From NCBI GenBank assembly GCA_039704465.1, contig JASFAU010000011.1:930001-994000 (forward strand): a stretch of 64,000 nucleotides of DNA. Reading direction: 5' to 3'. The position numbers were made by a program, and so were the translations under genes. Origin of the DNA: Plasmodiophora brassicae. Its lineage: Eukaryota; Endomyxa; Phytomyxea; Plasmodiophorida; Plasmodiophoridae. Shown piece after piece: positions 32,801-41,818 of this stretch (the first letter of the stretch is position 1; each line of letters starts with the position of its first letter). Under the pieces are notes generated by a model, which was not told where the DNA came from, did not search any database, and saw only the letters and a list, made by a program, of their open reading frames with translations.

Positions 32801-34730
32801 TGGACAGTTGCTGCACCACTGCGCGACGACAACATGCAACACAGCGCTGTTCGTTAATGCATCAGGCCAAACGATCGTCTACGCGGCGCTTGTATCGTTC
32901 AGCCCGGAATGTCTGCAGCAGTACCAAGCAATGATCGCCCGCCTAGATGCCGAACTGCAGCCGTTGCTGACGGAAAGAGCACTTGCAAGCTATCCGCCGC
33001 ACGTCTTCGGTCATGCTGTTGACGCATCAACGTTCACGCTTTGGCGCGATCTCGCGAGTGCAATACTGAAACGAAGGGAGGAAGGTCAAGCGCTTCCGCC
33101 TCTCCACGACGTTGTTCCCCACGTGGTGTCCATGTGGAACCACTGCAAAGGCGGCCAGGACGTCGTATCGCGGCAACTGAAGAACGTCAAGGTCGACTTC
33201 CGGTCCCTGACGCCGAGAGGTTTCATTAACGTAACGTCCGGTTTATCATGTCGTCGTTGCTGAACGCCCACATGCTACATCGCCTGCTTCTGAATTCGGA
33301 CATGTGCTCCGATTTCAGCAGCTATCATAAGTGGAAGGCGTTCCTCAATTACCAGAAATCATTCAGCGACTTCCTCTGTGACGTCGCCACACACTGGGTG
33401 CCCTCGCAGAGAATGACGTCGGGAGAACTCGTCGTGGGAGAAGCCTGCATTGCCAGGCCGAGCGGTCTGGACCCTCCGCGCGTACCGCGCTACAACAAGC
33501 TCGGCTTCTTTAACAGGGCAGACATGGCAACGTTCCGATTGACCATCAGCAACGACCTTACCCATTGGTCGGGGAGCGGGCCATCTCGTTCGTGTGTCGT
33601 CTGCGGTGGCCGTACCACGAGCTATTGCCAATCCTGCACGGTCAACCTGTGCTCGACCAAGCACAGTCGCAACCAGAAAACCTGCTACGAGTTATTCCAC
33701 TCGTCCAGGACGATTCGCAGGCGAGAAGAGCCCGCACAGTCAAGCCGCCGGGGTCGTAAGCGATCAATCGGATCTGTTTGAACTCAATGAACTCTTTCCA
33801 ATTCACTCATTTGTCACCGCATTCCCAACGTACAATTATTGTACGTTCCCCCCTTCAGCGTACAATAGTTGTACGATAGCTAAAATAAGCCGACCCCGGG
33901 GTGACCTGATTTGGCCAATTTTCGACATCGAGTTCCTTCTTTACCAGTGATGTAATTTCCTCGTTCTTTCAAAGGCATACTGTGTGGGACGCTGTTTATC
34001 TCAGGGAGAAACAACGGCGATTTTCGTCAAGACACAAAAAATTTCCGATGGGTCAAAGTTGAACGTACAATAATTGTACGTTCGCGGGGTCCGATCAGGG
34101 GTATAGGTGCGTCGCTAAACCCGCAGTTGGACGGCGTGCTGGATTTCGCCCACGTTGGCGACTGCGTAGCGCTCATTATCCGCAAGAGCGACCGGACCAA
34201 CGAACTCGACTTTGTGTTCAAGTTGGAGCCGCAATACCACCCAGAGTTAGGCACCGCTACACCTGGATGTCCTCGCGGCGGATGCTAACTCGCTGATCAC
34301 ACTGACGCAGTAGTATGGTGCCTTGTCAGCTCGACTTCCCACTGGACAGGTACTCCGACGAGGTCTCGTACAGCTACGCCCTGGTGCAACCGGGCGACTT
34401 GGTCATTGCTGCGACTGATGGCATTCTCGACAATGTGTTCCCGGTCTGTCGCCACCTCCATGACATCCGACCCGGGGCGACTGAGGCGATACATTTTAGA
34501 GGGAACTGCTGGCGCTTGCCCGACGGCACCACGACAACGTCGATCGCCTGGCGGACGCGATTCTGGAGATGGCCTCAACCAAGGCTTACGCCCCGACAAT
34601 GGTCGCGACACCATTCAGCAGCACGTACAGCGACTGGTCGCTCCCCGGTGGGAAACCTGACGATATGACTGTCGTTGTCGCGCACGTTCTCGCATCACCC
34701 GACCCGGGCCACGATGCCGACAACCTCTGA
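29884..34730 (+). CDS. PPTC7/PTC7-like PP2C phosphatase, interrupted by an intronic transposon
   Basis: Exons 29884-30124, 30181-30378, 34107-34245, 34311-34443 and 34500-34730 keep one open frame. Motifs: SDQDAFFVRH, FAVADGVGGYGQMS, GGSTLLCASLNP (across the long intron), FAHVGDCVALIIRKSD, GDLVIAATDGILDNVF, ATPFSS and GGKPDDMTVVVAHV. This is the PTC7 branch of metal-dependent phosphatases, often mitochondrial. The N-terminus (MKLRVVRSAWRD, then MPLLFVLALFG) suggests a presequence or membrane anchor; starts at 29791 and 29950 are also possible. Intron 2 is 3,728 nt because it holds a 3,671-bp transposon; without it and one GTAT copy it would be 53 nt. The junctions are predicted, not demonstrated. 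Confidence 0.8.
30430..30530 (+). repeat. Left transposon end with two palindromes
   Basis: The terminal 9-mer CCCTGATCG is followed by a 17-nt palindrome (30445-30461, arms CGTACAAT/ATTGTACG around one A) and a 27-nt palindrome (30504-30530, arms GCGAACGTACAAT/ATTGTACGTTCGC around one T). Likely transposase-binding sites. Confidence 0.75.
30748..33781 (+). pseudogene. Transposase with SAP-like and PD-(D/E)XK-like segments, frame-broken
   Basis: Segment 1 (30748-31749) has PiggyBac-like landmarks: SILSIDDDQYRL and LVCLDRGYLQPNLIQYLL followed by CGFEILGTHKRMKTFPF. A likely intron (31750-31817) leads to KRKYGERTLYAVAFRSGRGR and a SAP-like start (NAKTVHELKDLAASLN). Near 32304 the frame must shift to reach VLVDRIF, the SAP end. 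Then comes a nuclease-like segment (GSANEVHISTAL, VLATSIDGATV, VCVIEFKTAT). A second shift near 33230 leads to the C-terminus with a zinc ribbon (CVVCGGRTTSYCQSC, then LCSTKH). ATG 30613 is an alternative start. Two frame breaks suggest a decayed copy, unless a splice or sequencing error explains them. Confidence 0.6.
33827..34100 (+). repeat. Right transposon end with three palindromes
   Basis: Palindromes at 33827-33847 (AACGTACAAT/ATTGTACGTT), 33859-33875 (a mismatched copy with TAG centre) and 34061-34083 (GAACGTACAAT/ATTGTACGTTC), then the terminal 9-mer CGATCAGGG. The outermost 40 nt align with the left end in inverted orientation apart from a short indel. Confidence 0.75.
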
Positions 34731-34780
34731 CACATGTTCACGTCCCGGGCGAAATGGTACCAATACACGACGAAACCATG

Positions 34781-37700
34781 CTATCGAGAAGCACGATCAG
34801 GGTCGGTTGCAGGCGCCGGGGCCGGGTCCAGCGATGCCCGCAGGCCCTGCAGCGTCTGGTTCAGGGCGCGAGTGGCACCCAGCGCAGGCTCCAGGACGAC
34901 ACGCGGAACGGCGGCCGGCCAGTCCCCAGACGGTACGCCGACCAGACTCTCGCAGGCGGCACGAACGCCGACGGCCAGCGACGCGTACGCCTGCCGGCAC
35001 CCGTCCTTGAACCCATGCGGGCGCCGGCTTTCCTGCCGCCGTCGCCGTCGTCGCCGACCCGGCGTCGACTGTGGCGAAACGGCGTCCTCGACAGCGGACA
35101 GAACGCTGTGTGCTCCACCGACCAGCGTCATCATCAGGTTGACCGTCTCCATGGTGACCTGTCGCGCCGCCTGCGCTGGCGTCAGCCTCGCCGCAGGAAC
35201 CCGCTCGTCGCCCTGTCGAACGAGTTGCAGGGCAGGGACGAACACGAGATCGCGAAGCGCGCCGCCGACGTTGACGAGCGACCGGAACGGCTGGATGCCG
35301 GCGATGTAGGCCTGCGTCTGGTTGGCGACAATGTCGGCCGCCCAGGCATTGCAGAGCGCGGCGGGCAGGCGATCCAGACCGGCGATGCCGCGAAGCTCGA
35401 CGGGTTGAAGCTGCAGGCGGACGCCCTCGACCGGGATCAGGGCCAGAATGCCGAGGATGTCGGACGCGCGAACACCGGCGATGTCCACGGGTCGCGGGCG
35501 GTAACTGATCGTCACCGGCGTGCACGCGATGTGGAACCACTGGACGTACGCGACACGGACGCGAACGGCTTCCAGCTGGACAACGTCGTTCTCGACGGCC
35601 CTCGACGTGACACGCCCGTCGGCGTCGGCGACGAACGCGGTGAGAAAGCGGACCGTCTCCCCGTCGACGCTGAAGACAAGCGGTGCGAGAGCAACACGTG
35701 CACGTAGCTCGGCGTCGCTGGGCCAGGTGCGCACCCGGACCCATTCCAGATCTAACGTGGATGGACGTGCGGACGCGTCAATCAGCACTTGGTAACGCGA
35801 GTCGACTACGTCGTCGGCGACGCGAACAGAGCGCATCGACGCGCGCGTGCGATGAACGCCTTGGACGTTGTGCCTCACGTGAATGTCGACGATTTGAAGT
35901 TCGACGCTGTCCCGGCCGCGTTTCGACATGGCGGCCGCGCGAGGCCCCGGCGAACCTGCCGGACGGTAGAAGTGCTGGTCGAGCGAACCAGAACCGCCGT
36001 TGGGTAGTGACGAGGACGATGACGACGACGCCAGTGGTGGTTGAGACGGGAAATCCGACCCACTAAAGATACGCCATGCGAACCTGGAAACGCTGATGAC
36101 GACCTGGTGGTCACCATCCGAGGCTGGTTCGGAGGCAGCCGCAAAGTAGTCATCGACCAGATCCGGCTGACCGCCGTTGAACCATGTCGGTTCAGACGCG
36201 TGCTCGGTGCTCGTGTCCGGGTGACTGCCGCCCAGGTACGTGTCATCAGTGACCGCAAGGTGGGCTCTGGCGAAATCCTCATCCGCATCATCATCATCAT
36301 CCTCGTCAAAGTCCAGTCGGAGCTTCGCTGTAACGGCGGCGGAAAGCGCCAGCATGTCATGCACTTCGACGCGGACGTCACGAACAGCATGCAGATCGGG
36401 TTCCTTTGCATCATTGTCGGGAACGTCCAGCCGGCTCGACGGCGACGTTGCTGGCGACGTCGAAGACACAGCAGCGATCAGCGCCGTCAGCGTATCAGAG
36501 CAGCAGGTGACCCCGATACGTCCAATGTTCAGGCACGTCTTGTCGTCGATGGACAGGTCGACTGCGTCGACGGAGGCGAACGTGGCGAACCCCCGTGCGG
36601 CGACGGAATCGACGTCGTGGCCAGCATGTGGGTCTGGGCAGGTGGGAAGGAGGCCATCCCCGAGTGCAACATGAGCCGATAAGTCGCGACCCGACAGCGT
36701 CAACGTGGAGCTGGCGTTCCCAAACGACAGGTTGCCAATGATCGCCAGCAGGCGGATGCGGTTGATATCCGCGACAACAGGGACGGCGTCACGAATGACT
36801 TCGACGGCACAATCCAGTGCGTTCACGTGCACATCAACCGACTTGGCCGGCGCATACTTGGACGACCCGTTCCCATTGTGGATTGTTCGGAAGAAGCCAT
36901 AAGCATATTCGACAATGTCTGGCGTCAAGCGGACGAACACACTAGAGGCGCTGACGAGGAGTTGCGATGGGGACGACGTGACAGTCAGGCACGGAATGGA
37001 ATCCGATGGAGCGATGGACGAGGATGAGGATACGATAACGACCCTGGTGTCGTCGAGGGCTGTTATACGCGAACACGTCACGACAGCAAATCGTGGTGAG
37101 GACGTCACGAACAAGTCGCACGACTGCGCCTCCAGTGACCCCAATCGAGAAAACAGACGAAGCCGTGCCAACGAAAAATCAGAAGACATTGACAAAGAAG
37201 ATACGAAGGAATGGCCACCTGATGATGGTTGCCAAACACGTTCTAGGCCGTCGTTGATGCGGATGGCAACGTCGCCAAATGCGGCAGTAATGTTCACCTG
37301 GGATGAGTCCGCATACTCCTTCCGGAAGTGGGCAACCGGGTCGTCCGTAGAAGACGTTGTCGAATCGCCTTCCCAGACGCGGAATGGGACGGGCGGCCTC
37401 GTCTGAAGTCGCGGAAGCGCAGGCAACGGCTTAGAGTCGCGCCGCCACACGATACCGATCTGGGCGTCGTCAGGCGCCTCGGCGACGACGCCATCACCCA
37501 GGGAGAAATGCCACCGAGACAGAACGACACGAAACGCGCGATCGGCTCCCAAATCGCATTGGATTCTCCCCGACTTGCACCGGAAGCGGTTCGAATCGTA
37601 GCCGATATCCACAGGTCCGAATGAAACCGCAACAGGACGCATCGACGATGAAGGCGACAATGACGATGCGTCGGCAATCGACGAAGCGGACAAGATCAAG

Positions 37701-38947
37701 TGCGACAGAGCCCGAAGGTGGACAACGTCGTCGCTGGAAACAGCGAGCCGTACAGCGTCGGGGATGTCGACGCTGACCACATCAGCGACAGACAATCCCA
37801 GGTGCGGGATGGTGGCAATCGTGGCAGGGCCTCGTCGAACTGCAACCTCATCCACAGATACAGTTGACCCGGAGGCACGAACCATCGAGGCGAGAACCTC
37901 GACACCAGATGCGGCGTCGCCAATGACAACGTGTACGGATGCGGTCGTAAGAGACCATTGTCGGGCTGGCGGCTGCGAACTGCCAACGGAGACACAATCG
38001 TAGAACACATCGCCCCCTGTCGAGCGCATTGAAGACGACATGGCCGCTGCCAAATCGGCATGCGCTCGAACGACCTCGCTAGCCGTCAGCGGGTGCACAT
38101 CGTGTCCGGGCGAGGACATAACAGAAACGGGCGACGCAGGGCCAGCGCCGTTACGAAGTGCAACGTTAAGCAATTCTCGAGCGTGCCCGAGGCCAGCAAC
38201 ATCCGATGACACATCGAGGCGGCCATCGAAGGTAACCACACCGCTGCGCTCGTCGAGCATCACGCGACACGGCGCAGACGTCGACGCAATGGCATTCGAG
38301 CCAATCGACGCCGACATCCCGTTCGGGAATGAAACGTCGTGCCGAAGCGTGTCAGATAGATCCGCATAGGCGATGGCGGGAATCGCGACGGTCAGCGTGG
38401 GCCCGTTGGGAAAATGCAGACGAACGGTGACGTCGATGGCGGAGACAGCCGTTTCGCGAAGAATTCCTTCGATGCAACCCGCGATGGCGTCGACGGCGGC
38501 GTTGCCGGGGGCCGACCCGGAAGCGAGGTCGGGGCCCACGCCGTCGTCCCGGAATACAAGCGACTCGGCCAGCGTTTGCCGCAGAGCAGATTCCATGTCA
38601 TTCGACGGCGCCGTTGGAGAACTCCCCGACGACGACGACGGCGCGTCCGTGACATCATCACCGTCGTCGTCGTCCATGTGGAGGTCGATCTCGACCCGGT
38701 GCAGTTCGAGCGAACATGAACCGGACAGCAGTGACCGCCACGGGATCACCGCCTTCACATGGCCGATAACGGCGTGTCGCGCGCGCCAACGCCCGACACG
38801 CGGGATGCGCAGCGCCACATTGCGAATCGAGACGACGTCGGCGTCGAGCAGGCGCAGGTCGCCCAGGTCGCCTCCGTCGAGGAACTGCCCGAACAGGCGC
38901 TTCAGGACGTACTGGCAGAAGCGTCGCGACAGCAGCCCGAGCAGCAT
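34781..38947 (-). CDS. ATG2: Autophagy lipid-transfer protein ATG2
   Basis: A single-exon protein of 1,388 residues. The N-terminus is a chorein-type start: MLLGLLS then CQYVLKRLFGQFLDGGDLGD, RIPRVGRWRARHAVIGHVKA and IPWRSLLSGSCSLELHRVEI. The C-terminus matches the ATG2 C-terminal region: YRPRPVDIAGVRASDILGIL, NAWAADIVANQTQAYIAGI, QPFRSLVNVGGALRDLVFVP. ATG2 bridges ER and phagophore and moves phospholipids through a hydrophobic groove. It is shorter than human ATG2 and lacks introns, unusual for this window. ATG 38947 is chosen since it opens the chorein motif; the longer frame starts with TTG. Tail to tail with the PPTC7-like gene (50 nt). Confidence 0.82.
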   Translation of the reverse strand: MLLGLLSRRFCQYVLKRLFGQFLDGGDLGDLRLLDADVVSIRNVALRIPRVGRWRARHAVIGHVKAVIPWRSLLSGSCSLELHRVEIDLHMDDDDGDDVTDAPSSSSGSSPTAPSNDMESALRQTLAESLVFRDDGVGPDLASGSAPGNAAVDAIAGCIEGILRETAVSAIDVTVRLHFPNGPTLTVAIPAIAYADLSDTLRHDVSFPNGMSASIGSNAIASTSAPCRVMLDERSGVVTFDGRLDVSSDVAGLGHARELLNVALRNGAGPASPVSVMSSPGHDVHPLTASEVVRAHADLAAAMSSSMRSTGGDVFYDCVSVGSSQPPARQWSLTTASVHVVIGDAASGVEVLASMVRASGSTVSVDEVAVRRGPATIATIPHLGLSVADVVSVDIPDAVRLAVSSDDVVHLRALSHLILSASSIADASSLSPSSSMRPVAVSFGPVDIGYDSNRFRCKSGRIQCDLGADRAFRVVLSRWHFSLGDGVVAEAPDDAQIGIVWRRDSKPLPALPRLQTRPPVPFRVWEGDSTTSSTDDPVAHFRKEYADSSQVNITAAFGDVAIRINDGLERVWQPSSGGHSFVSSLSMSSDFSLARLRLFSRLGSLEAQSCDLFVTSSPRFAVVTCSRITALDDTRVVIVSSSSSIAPSDSIPCLTVTSSPSQLLVSASSVFVRLTPDIVEYAYGFFRTIHNGNGSSKYAPAKSVDVHVNALDCAVEVIRDAVPVVADINRIRLLAIIGNLSFGNASSTLTLSGRDLSAHVALGDGLLPTCPDPHAGHDVDSVAARGFATFASVDAVDLSIDDKTCLNIGRIGVTCCSDTLTALIAAVSSTSPATSPSSRLDVPDNDAKEPDLHAVRDVRVEVHDMLALSAAVTAKLRLDFDEDDDDDADEDFARAHLAVTDDTYLGGSHPDTSTEHASEPTWFNGGQPDLVDDYFAAASEPASDGDHQVVISVSRFAWRIFSGSDFPSQPPLASSSSSSSLPNGGSGSLDQHFYRPAGSPGPRAAAMSKRGRDSVELQIVDIHVRHNVQGVHRTRASMRSVRVADDVVDSRYQVLIDASARPSTLDLEWVRVRTWPSDAELRARVALAPLVFSVDGETVRFLTAFVADADGRVTSRAVENDVVQLEAVRVRVAYVQWFHIACTPVTISYRPRPVDIAGVRASDILGILALIPVEGVRLQLQPVELRGIAGLDRLPAALCNAWAADIVANQTQAYIAGIQPFRSLVNVGGALRDLVFVPALQLVRQGDERVPAARLTPAQAARQVTMETVNLMMTLVGGAHSVLSAVEDAVSPQSTPGRRRRRRRQESRRPHGFKDGCRQAYASLAVGVRAACESLVGVPSGDWPAAVPRVVLEPALGATRALNQTLQGLRASLDPAPAPATDPDRASR

Positions 38948-39247
38948 TTCGGTGGGGCGCGCCCCCAACAGGAGCCACCTGCGCAGCACCACCCCCGCGC
39001 CCCAAACAGACCAATCCCAAAATGACCAGCCAGGTGACGTGACGACTGACGACCCGACCACGCACCGACCGACGCGCAATCGAAATCCGCGTAACTGCTG
39101 CGGGTGCCGGGGGCGCCCGAGGTGACCGCCACGCATCACTGGTGTATAGACTTTTTCAATGCGGGGCCGGTCCCGGAAGGGAAGCTTCGTTGCGCGGCCG
39201 ATCGTCTTGATCAGCCTCATTGGGGTTTTTGATTGCGAATGTGCCAA

Positions 39248-39919
39248 CCCGGCGCGACTGCGCCATCAGACATCAGATTCAGGCATTCAGCGATCGCCAA
39301 ATTAGCAGCGGCTGGAGCAGTTTACAGCCATTTCAGTTAGGGCATTCGCGTCGATCGATGGTGCCCAGCAGTGCCAAACCCGCTATGACCTGACTTCCGA
39401 AGCGCGTCGTGCGAGTCGCAAACGTCAATAACGGGTCGAGGGCTGCGTCGGTCAACCCGATATGCGGTTGAATGAAATCTTCCATACGTTGCTTGGCCTG
39501 CACCTGCGCAAGGGGACAAACAATAGGAAGGCCAGCGACATGTGCCCTTCGGAGATGATCCCTCACGGTTGGTGGCAGCCGCCATAATAGTCGACTTTCT
39601 GGAACGCCAGAAGGAGCGTCCCAGGGCTTCGATCAATGTCGTGACACTAATGGGCCGAGGTCGACTGTCGGCGTCTGGGAACCTAGCCCTGCTCGCAGCA
39701 CCCTGGTGCGGCCGATGTCCCCTCCGACGAATATCACGAGTTACATAAGCTATGTCGATGTACAGACACGTTCGTCACTGATGATTGTTTATCTGTTTCG
39801 CGCCCGCGCGGAAAGTGCTCCGACCGGGCCCAGCGGAGTGCCAGTTCTGGGGAATCCAGACGTTTGCCTGTGAAGCCCTGATCCGGTCCCGACGTGGCTG
39901 ATCATGGGTACGCGCGCGA
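39248..39919. other. Intergenic with a weak minus-strand ORF
   Basis: No firm gene. A 77-codon minus-strand frame (39566-39333, with RMEDFIQPHIGLTDAALDPL and ending DRRECPN) has protein-like composition but no ATG start, homologue or clear splice partner. It could be the last exon of an unrecognised gene or a relic. Confidence 0.3.
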
Positions 39920-40567
39920 GTAATGACTGTACGGGATCTCCTCAAGTACTGGACGTATCAGACTGCATTAAAAGACCAAAACAGAACGTTGCCAAGTCTG
40001 AAGAGCATTCGGCGTGAGCTGTCGTCGACGGAAGCGAAGACTTTGTAATCGAGGCAGGTCAGAAATTTGTCCGCCGAGGTGACGACCTTGGGGCACTCTT
40101 GTCTGGAAGGGGCGTGAAGAACAGCGCACAGTGACCGTTCTTCCCTCTCACCCGGCTTCATACGGTAAGAGCGCTTGCCGATGTCCTTCCTCCACGGTTA
40201 CCTTCTCCATTCTGTGCGTTCCAAAACACTGACGTGATCCGGGCCGAAGCAATTGAGTAAACTTCAGCAGCCATCCATCGTCATTGCTGAAGAAAGGCAG
40301 AGCACGTCCTTTGGGAATCTTCGCTTGTGCAGCTTGCTTGCTGAGGTTGGTGCGCTGTTCTTCCACGCCCTTTCCCGACAAGAGTGCCCCAAAGGTCGTC
40401 ACCTCGGCGGACAAATTCCTGACCTGACCCGAACGCTTCCCTCGACGAGAGCTCGCGCCGAATGCTATTCAGACTTGGCAACGTTCTGTCTTGGTCTTTT
40501 AGTGCAGTCTGATGCGTCCAGTACTTGACAGACAGTATGTATAAGCGGAGATCCCGTACAGTCACTA
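39920..40567. repeat. Large inverted repeat with coding-like arms
   Basis: 39920-40129 and 40351-40567 are inverted copies of about 210 nt, roughly 90% identical; the right arm has a ~15-nt insertion. Both arms, on their own strand, read KYWT-QTALKDQ followed by RTLPSL and SIRRELSS, so they derive from a protein-coding sequence. The minus-strand copy runs on as GVEEQRTNLSKQAAQAKIPK and PFFSNDDGW, open to 40148. The unknown protein family may be a transposon. Confidence 0.65.
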
Positions 40568-41324
40568 CACGCGCCACCTGAAGGCAATGCATGCGTTGAG
40601 GCCACATACCTGGCACAGCAAATTAAATGGGACACGTATTTAGCCTGAAATCCAAGCTTCGACTTGGGATATCGGATCTTGTTGTTGACATCGAACCTCG
40701 CCTTATCGACGCCACATTTGGTCTCCAGGGTATCATCGTACGTAGCGTCGACCATCAGATCCGTTGTAAAGATGCATGGCCAGACACCAATTCCGATCAA
40801 CCTAAATGCCGGTCAGTTACACGAAATGCCAGGCTGCGAACCTGAAATAACGAACCTGAGAACTTCAGCCTCATCCGTTAGGGCCTCGATGGCTGGCAGA
40901 GCCACGTTGCTGAACTCAACGAGCACTGGGAGGGCTGGTCTGATCATAGAGATATGACAAAATCACTCCGGGAGGTTCCTGCAACGTCGCGTCTTCAGCA
41001 TCCGGTCGATCTGTTGCTGCGATGTGGCTGGTCAACCGGCGTTGCAGCGTATTTGAAAGAATTCGTCCTCCGACACCAGGCAAGGCGACTTGGTTCTTGA
41101 GCGAGTATACCAACCATCAGTCACGTTGAATCGCTTCGTCAACGCGACCTGAAGCGCCCTCGAACTGCCCGACGCAGGCGCCATCGTCCGACTCCGCAAG
41201 GGCAACCCAAAAAATGACTGCAGTGCGTCGTTGCTGTGTATTCGGACCATTTCCATGAACCCCACGCCAAAGGTTGCACAACCGGTCTTCACAAATCGAT
41301 TGAGATAAGACGAATCCCACAAGG
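40568..41324. other. Degenerate region, coding-like fragments
   Basis: Many short protein-like frames on the minus strand (for example CGVDKARFDVNNKIRYPKSK near 40690, NVALPAIEALTDEAEV near 40890) but no continuous gene. Several potential splice sites exist. I regard it as decayed coding DNA of unknown origin. Confidence 0.35.
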
Positions 41325-41495
41325 AAATCGCTCCTCGTGGTCGTTGCTGAACATGGCGTCCTGGCCGGCCGCGACAGCATAGTGGACCACGGGTGCCACA
41401 TCTTCGTCACCGCCTACGTGTAGTGTCTTTAAATGGTGGCTTCTTGCCCCAATGCTGATCGATATTCCTCTGACCAGCAACGAAGTTCGTCAGGC
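41325..41495 (+). pseudogene. Diverged partial copy of UXT, intron included
   Basis: 41325-41421 aligns with the end of UXT exon 1 (48330-48424), with a frame ending CHIFVTAYV against CQFFVNAHV. The copy continues through the UXT intron (both begin GTGTAGTGTCTT and share AATGGTGGCTTC) into exon 2 (ACGAAGTTCGTC). Identity is about 70%. Because the intron is copied, the duplication was DNA-based. The rest of the gene is missing or unrecognisable. Confidence 0.6.
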
Positions 41496-41665
41496 GAACC
41501 GTCGAAAACCGCGTATCTGCGCGTTTCTAAAAGCGGGGTTTTCTGTCGCAGATCTGTTTGGGCGGCCGCCAGCACCGTGTTGTGCGGCGGCGTCGAGGAC
41601 TGTCGCCTCATTGAGATATTAGATTGCAATCTGCAGCCGCCCGTCCTCTTCTATAGGGGCGTACG

Positions 41666-41752
41666 ATGGTGTCCATCAAGGTAATGATTGTGCTTGCCAG
41701 CGCAGTCCTCGCCGCGGCCGCCCTAGACAACACTACGTACCGATGTCGTTGA
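41666..41752 (+). CDS. Short ORF with signal-peptide-like sequence
   Basis: 28 codons starting MVSIKVMIVLASAVLAAAAL, a classic signal peptide, then DNTTYRCR and a stop. It may be the first exon of a secreted protein or a remnant. A GTACCG donor lies inside. The next gene starts 66 nt downstream in another frame, and no splice linking the two could be proven. Confidence 0.25.
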   Translation: MVSIKVMIVLASAVLAAAALDNTTYRCR

Positions 41753-41818
41753 CGGTCCGGTGCCTGCTTCCCAACTGCTTAGTGTTGCCGTCCGAGGTTC
41801 GTCCCGAATTGGAACGTA

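Larger units (their letters stand above)
30430..34100 (+). mobile_element. PiggyBac-like DNA transposon, 3.67 kb, with target-site duplication
   Basis: The element begins CCCTGATCG (30430-30438) and ends CGATCAGGG (34092-34100), flanked on both sides by GTAT (30426-30429 and 34101-34104). Just inside both ends lie palindromes of the type ACGTACAAT-T/A-ATTGTACGT. The CCC-starting termini, 4-bp duplication, DDE-like transposase with a C-terminal zinc ribbon and internal repeats recall the PiggyBac superfamily, though PiggyBac normally targets TTAA. It carries one rightward coding path (30748-33781). The GC content is visibly lower than in neighbouring host exons. Confidence 0.75.

Noticed and set aside
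33248..33781. Separate gene starting at ATG 33248 (MSSLLNAHML)
   Set aside because: The protein reads as the C-terminal part of the transposase with its zinc ribbon; overlap with the previous frame is better explained by a frame break.
40600..40930. Resemblance of minus-strand fragments (VWPCIFTTDLMVDATYDDT) to exosome RNase-PH subunits such as RRP42
   Set aside because: The match is limited to a short motif, flanking domains are missing and the frames are broken; chance similarity is likely.
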